Shown: positions 18,947-26,912 of the stretch, in pieces
How positions within the stretch are numbered: the stretch's first letter is position 1
Layout of the letters: every line of letters starts with the position of its first letter
Assembly: GCF_015221875.1 (NCBI RefSeq)
Contig: NZ_JACYGY010000001.1
Coordinates: forward strand, 558,001-622,000
Direction of reading: 5' to 3'
Origin: Dyadobacter subterraneus
GTDB taxonomy: Bacteria; Bacteroidota; Bacteroidia; Cytophagales; Spirosomataceae
Length of the DNA stretch: 64,000 bases
Program-made: the position numbers and the translations under genes
The notes under the pieces: generated by a model
The model's database searches: none
The model's input: only the letters and a program-made list of their open reading frames with translations
Told to the model about the DNA's origin: nothing

Positions 18947-19247
18947 TATACCACCCTTTCAGGGTTTAGCATCCGGATCAACATTAGTATTGCTGTAATA
19001 ATTTCATCCCTTCGGGATTGTAGGTGATGAAAAATGCGGATGTAGTTATCAAAATACAATACCTGGATTTTCGGGTTTGATTTAAACAAAATCAAGAATT
19101 CATTAAATTTTCTAATTGATTTGAAATTTAAGTCACAGAACATTACTTGAAATGCATAGACTTTTGACTTTCAAAAATCCCGAAGGGATGACATTATTAT
19201 AGAAATGCGTTACACTCAACCAACCAAAACCCTGAAAGGGTGGTATA
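18947..19247. repeat. 301-bp inverted-repeat element (MITE- or REP-pair-like)
   Basis: The ends are a perfect 21-bp inverted repeat (TATACCACCCTTTCAGGGTT plus T at 18947-18967, complement at 19227-19247). Inside each, about 27 bp further in, lies a second inverted copy of about 24 bp ending ATCCCTTCGGGATT (18996-19019 and 19175-19198). Each arm is thus about 73 bp long and the arms face each other across about 155 bp of AT-rich DNA. The spacer between the SMP-30 and rlmF genes holds little else. No transposase is present. Confidence 0.7.
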
Positions 19248-19281
19248 ACCCGCTTTGGGACGATATTATTTCAAAAAAATA

Positions 19282-20250
19282 TTATCTCTGAAATCGTTCT
19301 TTAACCCATTTTTTCTGCATTTCCTTATCTAAAAATGTCCATGCCACAAACCTGCTAACTTTCTGTCCTTGTGCCATTTCAACCGTTTTTATCTCAACCG
19401 CATTTACCTTTTTCAATTCTGCATAAACCCCTGGCAGTGTTGTTTTTTTTGAAATAAGAGACGTAAACCAGAAACATTGTGAAGAAATTTCTGCACTCTC
19501 ACGGATCATTTGTCTGACAAAAACTTCTTCACCACCTTCAACCCATAATTCTGCATTTTGTCCGCCAAAATTCAATACCTGTTTTGGCCCTTTTTTCAAT
19601 CCGAGATTAGTCAGTTTTCGCTTGGTTCCGGCTTGTGCTTCTGCCAGTGAGGCGTGAAAGGGCGGATTGCAAATGGTGGCGTCAAAAATCTCTCCTGACT
19701 GAATAATTCCTTTGAAAATGTGTTTGGAAGAAGTTTGTAAACGAATATCTATCGCACCTTCAAGCGAAGGATTTTTGTCAACGATTTGCGTTGCTGAATC
19801 AATGGAAACCGGATCAATATCTGAACCTGTGAAACTCCATCCATATTCTCTGTGTCCGACAATTGGATAAACACAATTGGCACCGACGCCAATATCAAGA
19901 ACTTTAATACTTCTTCCGACTGGAAACTGATTTCCGTTCACAGAAGCCAGTAAATCAGCAATATAATGAATGTAATCTGCCCGCCCGGGAATAGGCGGAC
20001 AGAGATAACCGTCTGGAATATCCCAATAAAATATTCCGTAAAAATGTTTTAATAACGCTTTGTTAAGCGATTTGACTGCATCAGGATTTGCAAAATCAAT
20101 TGATTCGTCTCCAAAGGGATTGACAAAAACAAACTTCGATAATTCGCGGTGACTATCGATTAATGCTTTAAAATCATACCTTTCCCTATGCAGGTTTCGC
20201 TCGTGCAGACTGGTTTTTTCGGTATGAATTTTTTTTGATTTTTGAGCCAA
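19282..20250 (-). CDS. rlmF: 23S rRNA (adenine(1618)-N6)-methyltransferase RlmF
   Basis: A 322-residue protein with a SAM motif I ([15 protein letters not shown], residues 118-132), the acidic TGSDID loop (141-146) and the amino-methyltransferase motif NPPFH (195-199) in [20 protein letters not shown], which is specific to RlmF/YbiN. The Lys-rich N-terminus and the [13 protein letters not shown] segment match the family start. It methylates A1618 (E. coli numbering) of 23S rRNA during ribosome assembly. Its start is 17 bp downstream of the DUF3050 stop, so the two are probably cotranscribed. Confidence 0.94.
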   Translation of the reverse strand: MAQKSKKIHTEKTSLHERNLHRERYDFKALIDSHRELSKFVFVNPFGDESIDFANPDAVKSLNKALLKHFYGIFYWDIPDGYLCPPIPGRADYIHYIADLLASVNGNQFPVGRSIKVLDIGVGANCVYPIVGHREYGWSFTGSDIDPVSIDSATQIVDKNPSLEGAIDIRLQTSSKHIFKGIIQSGEIFDATICNPPFHASLAEAQAGTKRKLTNLGLKKGPKQVLNFGGQNAELWVEGGEEVFVRQMIRESAEISSQCFWFTSLISKKTTLPGVYAELKKVNAVEIKTVEMAQGQKVSRFVAWTFLDKEMQKKWVKERFQR

Positions 20251-20267
20251 TGAAAACGAAGATCAGA

Positions 20268-21056
20268 TTAACTTAATACAGCTTTTTTACTTGCAATCTG
20301 CTCATAAACAGCATCCCAAAGATCAATTCTTTTTTGAAGAGACTGAATCGTTGCCTGTTCTGCTTCTTTCCAGAAAGTCTGGTTATCGCCGCAAAGATTG
20401 GAAGTCATTTGTAAGGCAAGATTGCTGTGATGATCGCCGTCCACTTCAATATGTCTTTCCAGATAATATTTAAAAATGGAAACTTCTTCCGGGAAAGTTT
20501 TGCTGATATCGCTCACGATGGAATGAAACATATTTGGAATCAGGTCTTCTCTTCCAAAAGTGAATGTTGCAGCCTGCAAATAATCCTTTTTGCTGTTAAT
20601 GATCTTGAAAGTATAATTGACAAAATCCTGAGCAGCTTGCGGTGCGTCTGAAACTTCAAAAGAAGCACTTAAATTATTACTGATGCGTAATTCGGCAATG
20701 AATTTTTCAATTTGAGAAGTATCAGCGCCGCTTTGCTGCATCGCTTCAAGATACAATTCATAATGACTTTTCAAGTCGCCATTTTGGTCAATATCTGATT
20801 CTTCACCTGCAACAATTTCATTAATCAAATGTCTTGTCACCGCCGAACCAACCGGAAACCAGGGGACAGAAGTACAGGTAAGATTATTTTGAAGCGCCTT
20901 TAAAAGCGACATGAAATCCCAAACTGCAAAAACGTGATATTGCATGAAAATTCTTAAATCGTCAAGCTCGGTGATCGCAGAATAAACTTTGTGATTGATA
21001 ATTTGCTGCCTTAGCGGCTCAATAGCTATTTGTAATTTTTGAATATGATCTGACAT
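20268..21056 (-). CDS. DUF3050 protein (heme-oxygenase-like fold)
   Basis: 263 residues from the ATG at 21056; an upstream in-frame ATG (21128) adds 24 residues that lack family similarity. The DUF3050 core is clear: IEPLRQQIINHKVYSAI at the start, LRIFMQYHVFAVWDFMSLLK near 45, VPWFPVGSAVTRHLINEI near 85 and LERHIEVDGDHHSNLA near 210. The family is predicted to share the all-helical heme-oxygenase/TENA fold, with conserved His and Glu that could bind metal; no function is established. It is upstream of rlmF in the same transcription direction. Confidence 0.85.
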   Translation of the reverse strand: MSDHIQKLQIAIEPLRQQIINHKVYSAITELDDLRIFMQYHVFAVWDFMSLLKALQNNLTCTSVPWFPVGSAVTRHLINEIVAGEESDIDQNGDLKSHYELYLEAMQQSGADTSQIEKFIAELRISNNLSASFEVSDAPQAAQDFVNYTFKIINSKKDYLQAATFTFGREDLIPNMFHSIVSDISKTFPEEVSIFKYYLERHIEVDGDHHSNLALQMTSNLCGDNQTFWKEAEQATIQSLQKRIDLWDAVYEQIASKKAVLS

Positions 21057-21185
21057 AACAAATGAATTGAAATACGACTCGAATGCTGAATGAATCCGCA
21101 AAGGTAACGCATCCCGTTTCCTGATCATTATATTTCAGGCTTTTTCCGTTTAAGAAAGAATTAAATTCAAGATGTTTTAAAAATA

Positions 21186-21218
21186 AAAATGCCCGGACAA
21201 TCAGTCATGGGCATTTTC
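21186..21218 (-). terminator. Rho-independent terminator of the Gfo/Idh/MocA gene
   Basis: AAAATGCCC pairs with GGGCATTTT around a loop of about 13 nt, directly after the stop codon at 21221. On the minus strand it is followed by TTTTATTTTTA. Confidence 0.65.
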
Positions 21219-21220
21219 AA

Positions 21221-22339
21221 TTATGCTTTATTAATAAAAATTTTCTGTCCTCCTTTTCTGATCGATTCATAAACAGCGTCTACAACAATCATATCCTTTA
21301 ATCCTTCCTGTCCGGTTATATGCGGATCAGGTTTATTGTTCAGAATAATATCGGCAAGTCCATCCATTTGTAAGGTTTGGTGTGGAACGTGCGGTGGCAT
21401 GTTCATTGGACCTGCATTTGTTCTTCCTTTTATCGGTCCATAACCAAACGCCGGACTGAGTTCAACAAATCCTTTTTCACCAATAACATAAAGTCTTTCG
21501 AAATTATTGAAGTTATAAGTTGTCCCGCAATTAGCAATCACGCCGCTGGGAAATCCGAGTTGAAAAGTAATCGTTTCATCTACTTCTTTAAATTTTATCG
21601 GATCCGTTTTTGTTTCCTGAGCCGTTACCCAAATCGGTTCTTCACCTGTACAATATCGTGCTCCATTTAATGCATACACACCAACATCCATCATAGCCCC
21701 ACCGCCAGCCAGTGCCTTTTTCAAACGCCACTGCGTAGGATCACCGCTTTTGAAACCCATGTAATTATTGACATGCATAATTTTTCCAAGTTCACCCGAT
21801 TCACGCATGCGGATGAGTTCGCGTGTATGCGGTTCAAAATGCAGACGGTAACCGATGTAAAATTTAACACCTGCTTTTTCACAAGCTGCGATCATTTCAC
21901 GGGTTTGTTTGGCATTATCTGCAACGGGTTTTTCACAAATAACATGTTTTCCGGTCGCTGCGATTTGCAGTACATGTTTGTGATGCAGTGAATTTGGCGT
22001 TGTTACATAAACAATATCAATGTCCGGATTATTCTTTAATTCGCTGACAGTCTCATAGTTGTAAGTATTTTTGTCAGGGATATTGTATTTCTTTTTCCAG
22101 GTGTCAATTTTGGATGGTGTGCCCGAAACAACACCAACGAGTGTCGCCATTGTACATTTTTGCATGGCATCGGCTACGATATTGGCATAACCGCCTAAAC
22201 CCATAATAGCAACACGGAGCTGCTTTTCAGCACGTACCAGGGGAACGGATGGAGCCGCCGCCGTTGCCGGCAAACCAGCCAGTGCAGTTACGCCAATACC
22301 AAGAGAAACCTTTTGAAGGAAATCACGACGAGAATTCAT
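21221..22339 (-). CDS. Exported Gfo/Idh/MocA-family oxidoreductase (glucose-fructose-oxidoreductase-like)
   Basis: A 372-residue protein with a twin-arginine signal (NSRRDFLQKV, then a hydrophobic stretch ending near TAAA), so it is probably folded and carries its nucleotide before export. The Rossmann motif MGLGGYAN (about 45-52) and the family signature GKHVICEKPVADN (about 130-142, Lys in EKP) are present. The C-terminal sheet domain (about 165-372) includes GGGAMMDVGVYALNGARYCTG. The architecture matches periplasmic glucose-fructose oxidoreductase and related sugar dehydrogenases. The substrate is unknown. It is monocistronic with its own terminator. Confidence 0.9.
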   Translation of the reverse strand: MNSRRDFLQKVSLGIGVTALAGLPATAAAPSVPLVRAEKQLRVAIMGLGGYANIVADAMQKCTMATLVGVVSGTPSKIDTWKKKYNIPDKNTYNYETVSELKNNPDIDIVYVTTPNSLHHKHVLQIAATGKHVICEKPVADNAKQTREMIAACEKAGVKFYIGYRLHFEPHTRELIRMRESGELGKIMHVNNYMGFKSGDPTQWRLKKALAGGGAMMDVGVYALNGARYCTGEEPIWVTAQETKTDPIKFKEVDETITFQLGFPSGVIANCGTTYNFNNFERLYVIGEKGFVELSPAFGYGPIKGRTNAGPMNMPPHVPHQTLQMDGLADIILNNKPDPHITGQEGLKDMIVVDAVYESIRKGGQKIFINKA

Positions 22340-22572
22340 GTGCGAAACAGATTTTAGAAAGATTGTTTGAAATCAAATGTCACCGACACATTTAAAAGAA
22401 AAAGATTTGACCTATCTCCTTATTTATCAGCGGCGATAAAATTGATTTGAAGATTTTATTTTTTAATCTTCATTCCCGATTCGATAAGATGTACAAGAGA
22501 TTCGAGATTCCAGCAATTGTAACAAATGATTTTTGACCATTATTTTGAAAAATGTTGAACCAATTTCAATAA

Positions 22573-22607
22573 TTACATGTATATACATTAAATGTAACAA
22601 CATGTAA
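22573..22607. promoter_or_regulatory. Nested palindrome, candidate repressor operator of the ring-cleaving dioxygenase
   Basis: An outer 8-bp inverted repeat TTACATGT/ACATGTAA (22573-22580 and 22600-22607) encloses an inner TACATT/AATGTA (22584-22589 and 22591-22596). It lies 10-45 bp before the dioxygenase ATG. Relatives of this enzyme are often controlled by MarR-type or other quinone sensors that bind such palindromes; no regulator gene adjoins it here. Confidence 0.5.
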
Positions 22608-22617
22608 ATTTAAAAAT

Positions 22618-23562
22618 ATGGAAAATCTAATTAACGGCTTGCACCATATCACTGCATTGGCAAGCGACGCACAAAGAAATGTAGATTTTTATGTAGGAAT
22701 TCTGGGTTTGAAAATGGTTAAAAAAACCGTCAATTTTGACGCTCCGGATGTATACCATTTATATTATGGTGATGAAACCGGCTCACCAGGATCCATTGTT
22801 ACATTTTTTCCTTATGCCGGATTGGTTCGTGGAAGAAAAGGAGGCGGACAGTTGACCTATTCTGCTTTTTCAATTCCCACGGCTTCATTGAGTTTCTGGA
22901 TGGATCGGTTGGTGCATTTTGGTATTCCATACGCCGGGCCTTACAGACGATTTAATGAAACTTATCTTCGTTTTGAAGATTATGACGGAATGGGCGTAGA
23001 GCTAGTTGCGAATGATATTGACAAACGTAAGGGCTGGGATAATGGAAAAATTCCTACCGAATATTCGATCCGTGGAGCTTATACAGTTTCGCTGAATGAA
23101 TATAAAATTGATAAAACAGTTTCTTTGTTGACAGACATAATGCAGCATCGTTTGGTTGCTGAAGAAAATGGAATTTACAGATTTGAAGCCGGTGCCGGCG
23201 GTCCGGGTTCTTATGTGGATGTACTTGAATCGCCAAAAGATATTCGGGCATTACAAGGTGCGGGTTCTGTACACCATGTTGCCTTTGCGACGGATAGTGA
23301 TGAAACGCAGCTGGAAATTCGGGAGAAATTATTATCGGGAAGTTATAATCCAACCGAAGTATTGGACCGTAATTATTTCCACAGTATTTATTACCGCGAG
23401 CCTGGTGGAATTTTATTTGAAATCGCAACAAATCCTCCCGGATTTTCGGTGGATGAAAGTGTTTCTGAATTAGGTACTTCCTTGAAATTACCAGAATGGT
23501 ATGAACCAAGAAGAGAGAAAATCGAGGCGGAACTTCCAGTCATCGTTGCAGAAAGTAAATAG
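22618..23562 (+). CDS. Two-VOC-domain ring-cleaving dioxygenase (MhqO/LinE-like)
   Basis: A 314-residue protein made of two vicinal-oxygen-chelate domains (about 5-135 and 150-285). The N-terminal GLHHITALASDAQRNVDFYV and later GSVHHVAFAT (217-225) and ILFEIATNPPGFSVDE (265-280) are the typical motifs; the second-domain metal ligands are likely His219 or His220, His255 and Glu268. Family members open hydroquinone or catechol rings and help detoxify quinones. It has no signal peptide. A palindrome just upstream and a strong terminator just downstream mark it as a single-gene unit, likely inducible by aromatic electrophiles. Confidence 0.9.
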   Translation: MENLINGLHHITALASDAQRNVDFYVGILGLKMVKKTVNFDAPDVYHLYYGDETGSPGSIVTFFPYAGLVRGRKGGGQLTYSAFSIPTASLSFWMDRLVHFGIPYAGPYRRFNETYLRFEDYDGMGVELVANDIDKRKGWDNGKIPTEYSIRGAYTVSLNEYKIDKTVSLLTDIMQHRLVAEENGIYRFEAGAGGPGSYVDVLESPKDIRALQGAGSVHHVAFATDSDETQLEIREKLLSGSYNPTEVLDRNYFHSIYYREPGGILFEIATNPPGFSVDESVSELGTSLKLPEWYEPRREKIEAELPVIVAESK

Positions 23563-23577
23563 TATAACAGTATAAAT

Positions 23578-23616
23578 AAAAAACGGCTTCCGGTAATCTG
23601 GAAGCCGTTTTATTTG
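23578..23616 (+). terminator. Strong rho-independent terminator, usable from both sides
   Basis: A 12-bp stem AAAACGGCTTCC/GGAAGCCGTTTT (23580-23591 and 23600-23611) with a short loop, T-runs on both strands, between the convergent dioxygenase and small-secreted-protein genes. Confidence 0.85.
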
Positions 23617-23666
23617 AACATGGCTAATAAAAGCTTGGGGAAGTGCATGCGTAATGGCAAGAAATT

Positions 23667-24050
23667 TTATTCGATTTTGAGAGAACGTTGTACTTTTTGC
23701 TCCGCTATAAAAACCGATTTTGAGAGGATTTCATTACCTATCATTATTTTAAGCGTGTAATGTCCATCTTCAAGCTGGTCAACGTTTAGAGCACGACCAA
23801 ATTTTGTGTAGTTATTTCTGATAATTTCCCGATAGAAAATTTGTCCGCTATCATCGCTCAATAAAATAATTGCTGGTGATGATTTATTAATGCGATTAAC
23901 ATAGACATTGATCTTTCCATCGATGGAACGGTAAATCCCGGTTTGGAAACCAGTAGGCTTTTTTGCTTCCTTTTCATCTGCAAAAGCGGAAATGCAGGTA
24001 ATCGCAACAAGTAAAATTGCAGCGAAAATTGTTTTGGTGATCTTTTTCAT
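23667..24050 (-). CDS. Small secreted beta-rich protein, tandem paralogue 1 (most divergent)
   Basis: A 127-residue protein with a signal peptide (about 1-24, ending SAFA). It shares with the next two genes the pattern PTGFQTGIY, GKINVYVN, FYREII, KFGRALNVDQLEDGHY and a C-terminal EQKVQRSLKIE. The mature domain of about 100 residues looks like a small beta-sandwich; the order of strands recalls the C-terminal sorting domain of type IX secretion cargo, here as a whole protein. This copy has diverged most (SIDGKINVYVNRIN in place of KGGKINVLVDK). The function is unknown. Confidence 0.7.
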   Translation of the reverse strand: MKKITKTIFAAILLVAITCISAFADEKEAKKPTGFQTGIYRSIDGKINVYVNRINKSSPAIILLSDDSGQIFYREIIRNNYTKFGRALNVDQLEDGHYTLKIMIGNEILSKSVFIAEQKVQRSLKIE

Positions 24051-24216
24051 AGCTAATGTGATTATGATGGATTAAATGTTTGTCCTTGAATTTTCCCAGG
24101 CTCAATCAGACATTTTCATCATGTTAGTCGAAGCAGCTGCACTGGCAGACAACAAAGTATGTGTACTTAAAGAAAGAAATGATTTAACGGCAATATTTGG
24201 GAAGGGTAAAACGCAA

Positions 24217-24250
24217 AACGGATTCCGTGTCCCCGGAAACCGTTTTTTTA
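24217..24250 (-). terminator. Hairpin terminator between paralogues 2 and 1
   Basis: AACGGATTCCG pairs with CGGAAACCGTT (one mismatch). It is followed by T-runs on both strands (TTTTTTT on plus, TTTTGCGTTTT on minus) and lies about 30 bp after the stop of paralogue 2. Confidence 0.65.
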
Positions 24251-24281
24251 ACTTTGGCTAATAGATTAATTACGCTCTGAT

Positions 24282-24665
24282 TTAATTAATTGTCAAAACA
24301 CGTTCTGTTTTTTGTTCTGTCAATTGAAGTGATTTTGACTGGGTTTCTCCATTGCTGGTCACCTGGATTTCATACTTTCCTGCTTCCAGATCATTCAGAT
24401 TTAAAGCGCGTCCGAATTTTTGGTTTCCTTTGCCTATCACTTCGCGGTAAACGATATCTCCGGAGCTGTTTTTCAATACCAAAACAGTTGGTGTTTCCTG
24501 ATTTACTTTGTCAACCAGCACATTGATTTTTCCGCCTTTGGTTGGATAAATTCCGGTGCCGAAGCCGGTAGATTTTTTAGTTGCTTTATCATCTGCATGG
24601 GCAGAGAAAGCGAAAGAAGCAACAAATGCAAAGGCAACAGCGATATTTTTGATGTAAGTTTTCAT
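24282..24665 (-). CDS. Small secreted beta-rich protein, tandem paralogue 2
   Basis: A 127-residue protein with a signal peptide (about 1-24, ending SAHA) and a mature part opening with a basic linker (DDKATKKSTGFGTGIY). The core KGGKINVLVDKVNQETPTVL, then GDIVYREVIGKGNQKFGRAL and LNDLEAGKYEIQVTSNGET, then EQKTERVLTIN is highly similar to paralogue 3. The KINVxVDK...LExGKYxIxV layout resembles type IX secretion sorting domains (LxxGxYxIxV) without any cargo. It might be exported to the periplasm and act there; the role is unknown. Confidence 0.72.
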   Translation of the reverse strand: MKTYIKNIAVAFAFVASFAFSAHADDKATKKSTGFGTGIYPTKGGKINVLVDKVNQETPTVLVLKNSSGDIVYREVIGKGNQKFGRALNLNDLEAGKYEIQVTSNGETQSKSLQLTEQKTERVLTIN

Positions 24666-24735
24666 GGCTTTGATTTTTTTATTTATGGCTAATATTTTTC
24701 TTATGAATGGCTAATAGGGTATTCGTTACTGATAC

Positions 24736-25119
24736 TTATTTGATTGTCAATGCACGTTCTGTTTTTTGATCTGACAATTGGAATGTTTTGGTTTGTGTTT
24801 CGTTTTGGCTTGTTACATCGATTTGGTATTTACCAGCTTCAAGATCCGTAACATTTAACTGGCGACCGAATTTCTGATTTCCTTTGGCTACAATTTCACG
24901 GTAAACGACGTCTCCGTTTTCATTTTTCACAAGAATGGTTGTTGAAGCATTATCATCCGCTTTGTCGACCAAGACATTGATTTTTCCTCCTTTGTTGATG
25001 TAAACCCCGGTTCCAAAGCTGGAAGTTTTTTTAGTTTCTTTATTTTCAGCGTTAGCAGCGAAAGTGAAAGAAGTAACAAAAGCGAAAGCAAGAGCGATAT
25101 TTTTGAATGAGTTTTTCAT
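24736..25119 (-). CDS. Small secreted beta-rich protein, tandem paralogue 3
   Basis: A 127-residue protein with a signal peptide (about 1-24, ending AANA). It is the nearest relative of the preceding gene: FGTGVY, KGGKINVLVDKADDN, GDVVYREIVAKGNQKFGRQL, TDLEAGKYQIDVTSQNET and DQKTERALTIK. It is first in the array and has a good -7 box 52 bp upstream, so it may drive the next copy also (70 bp gap, no hairpin seen between them). All three copies keep exactly 127 residues, which argues that they are functional. Confidence 0.72.
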   Translation of the reverse strand: MKNSFKNIALAFAFVTSFTFAANAENKETKKTSSFGTGVYINKGGKINVLVDKADDNASTTILVKNENGDVVYREIVAKGNQKFGRQLNVTDLEAGKYQIDVTSQNETQTKTFQLSDQKTERALTIK

Positions 25120-25170
25120 GGCTATTTATATTTGAATGTTCTGTAGTAATTGTTTCCCTTATTGATGAAT

Positions 25171-25178
25171 CAAAGATA
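25171..25178 (-). promoter_or_regulatory. Bacteroidota-type -7 box upstream of paralogue 3
   Basis: TATCTTTG on the minus strand matches TAnnTTTG exactly. A TTTG lies upstream at a rather long spacing (25 bp), so the -33 element is uncertain. Confidence 0.4.
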
Positions 25179-25362
25179 GGGTGATGGCAGGTACTATGTA
25201 TAACAAAGTACACGAATGGATGCTTTTCAGTGATAAGTGGTATGGGGAATAAATGAGTATTATGTGGTAATAAGAAGGTTATTGCGGTTTTGTAAAACTA
25301 AGGGTCGAAAAGATGTGAATTAGGGAAATCAGTTGGTGGGAAAATTATTGGATCAATGAGAT

Positions 25363-25434
25363 CGGCCATGCCTACGGCATTTTCTAGTGCCCGTAGGCAC
25401 GGCCGACATTGTAGCCAGGGAATTTATTCCCTGG
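25363..25434. repeat. Two adjacent palindromes in the spacer before the MFS gene end
   Basis: CGGCCATGCCTACGGCA (25363-25379) pairs with TGCCCGTAGGCACGGCCG (25388-25405) with one mismatch and one bulge; nine bases on, CCAGGGAAT pairs with ATTCCCTGG (25415-25434). The 412-bp spacer (25120-25531) has no gene. It may be a REP-like repeat or a transcript-end structure for the MFS gene. Confidence 0.6.
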
Positions 25435-25531
25435 AAATGAAAAATGAAATTTATTCTGCAAAATCAAATTTGTTTGTGAAAATGGATTCGGTGCTGAAAT
25501 GGATACATCATTGGAAACAAATAAATCAATT

Positions 25532-26773
25532 TCAATCCTTCTCCACAAAATTCATATCCTTTGTAAATGTTTCCTCCAAAAAGTACAATGCGATCAGCGC
25601 AATAATACTGGTAATAATACCCAAAGTGAGCCCACTGTTAATTACGCCAAGATTGGGTTTGAATTGAACAAATAAAGCAGCCAGCGGAATTGTAGCTCCA
25701 CGAACAAAATTAGGAACGGTCGTTGCTACTGTCGCGCGTAAATTTGTACCGAAAAGTTCGGCGGCTATGGTAATGAATAAGGTCCAGTATCCATTACAAA
25801 ATCCCAAAAACGCACAAACGATGTAAAATGAAAAGGCATCCTGCAAAGGAATCAAGAGGTAAGTTATCATCATACAAAGTGAAAGCGTGATAAATAAACC
25901 AATCACCTTTTTGCGGCTTTGTAAATACTGACTAAATAATCCGCTGGCGATATCACCAAAAACCTGACCCGAAAAAGCGAGCATGACGGCCTTGCCCGCA
26001 TTGACGCCCACAATTCCTTTGGCGTGACCAAATTCAGGTGAAAATGTAATTAAGATACCAACAACAAACCAGATTGGAAGTCCAACCAGAATCGCCATCA
26101 GATACTTACTAAACCGTTTACCGTTTCCGATAATCATCAGAATATTTCCCTGATCAACACTTTTTTCTTTTATTTTTTGAAACATACCTGATTCAAAAAC
26201 ATTGAATCTCAGTACCAAAAGTATCAGTCCCATTCCGCCACCGACAAAATAAGAAACTCTCCATGCAAATAAATCGGCTACAAAATAGGCCAGAATGGCT
26301 CCCATTACACCTAAGGTAGCCACGAGCGTTGTTCCGTATCCACGAACTTCTTTCGGTAAGACTTCCGTAACCAGCGTAATGCCTGCACCAAGTTCCCCTG
26401 CCAGACCTACGCCAGCTATAAAACGTAAAATCGCATATTGATCAACCGACGTGACAAATCCATTGCTGATATTTGCCAATGAATACATAATGATAGACCC
26501 GAAAAGAACTGAAAGTCGTCCTTTTTTATCTGCCAGGATTCCCCATAAAACACCCCCAATCAGCATACCGGCCATTTGGTAATTCAATAATTTAATACCT
26601 TGTGTTAGTAACTGGTCGTCCGCCACATTCAACGCTTTAAGGCTCGGAACACGAACTACGCTGAATAAAAACAGATCATACATATCCACCAGATAACCAA
26701 GCGCAGCAACAATAACAGGCACCTGCATAAGCTGCGATAACAAAGACGGACGGGATTGCGGAATGGCTGACAT
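25532..26773 (-). CDS. MFS transporter, probable carbohydrate/organic acid importer
   Basis: A 413-residue protein with about 12 membrane helices. Major-facilitator loop 2-3 motif GILADKKGRLSVLFG (about 78-92), D-motif region in helix 1 (GYLVDMYDLFLFSVV), and loop 4-5 motif ITLVTEVLPKEVRGYGTTLV are visible, resembling the sugar/acid:proton symporter and AAHS-type groups. It is the last gene of the minus-strand catabolic cluster (after SDR, Gfo/Idh/MocA, TIM barrel, GH88), so it most likely imports the glycoside or its monomer across the inner membrane. The spacing to the SDR gene is 139 bp, with a 13-bp inverted repeat. Confidence 0.85.
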   Translation of the reverse strand: MSAIPQSRPSLLSQLMQVPVIVAALGYLVDMYDLFLFSVVRVPSLKALNVADDQLLTQGIKLLNYQMAGMLIGGVLWGILADKKGRLSVLFGSIIMYSLANISNGFVTSVDQYAILRFIAGVGLAGELGAGITLVTEVLPKEVRGYGTTLVATLGVMGAILAYFVADLFAWRVSYFVGGGMGLILLVLRFNVFESGMFQKIKEKSVDQGNILMIIGNGKRFSKYLMAILVGLPIWFVVGILITFSPEFGHAKGIVGVNAGKAVMLAFSGQVFGDIASGLFSQYLQSRKKVIGLFITLSLCMMITYLLIPLQDAFSFYIVCAFLGFCNGYWTLFITIAAELFGTNLRATVATTVPNFVRGATIPLAALFVQFKPNLGVINSGLTLGIITSIIALIALYFLEETFTKDMNFVEKD

Positions 26774-26787
26774 GGGACTTAGGGTTA

Positions 26788-26902
26788 GCTTTTAGCGGTT
26801 AGGCATTAGTCTGGATGATTAGAATATTCTGTCATTAAGCAAAACTGGAAGAACGAATAATATATCAACAAGCCGAAAAGCTAGTAGCCAACCGCTAAAA
26901 GC
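26788..26902. repeat. 13-bp inverted repeat flanking the SDR-MFS spacer
   Basis: GCTTTTAGCGGTT (26788-26800) and AACCGCTAAAAGC (26890-26902) are perfect complements 89 bp apart. Related GCTTTTAGC strings occur at about 28890. This may form an mRNA fold between the two genes or be part of an old repeat. Confidence 0.45.
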
Positions 26903-26912
26903 CAACGACTGA

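Noticed and set aside
18946..19143. 65-codon frame, minus strand, in the SMP-30/rlmF spacer
   Set aside because: It starts and ends in the inverted-repeat element, and its residues reflect the repeat rather than a protein family.
24076..24261. 61-codon frame, plus strand, between paralogues 1 and 2
   Set aside because: It overlaps the terminator hairpin and lacks any protein-like pattern.
25356..25667. 103-codon frame, plus strand
   Set aside because: It is read through the palindromes and then antisense to the MFS gene.
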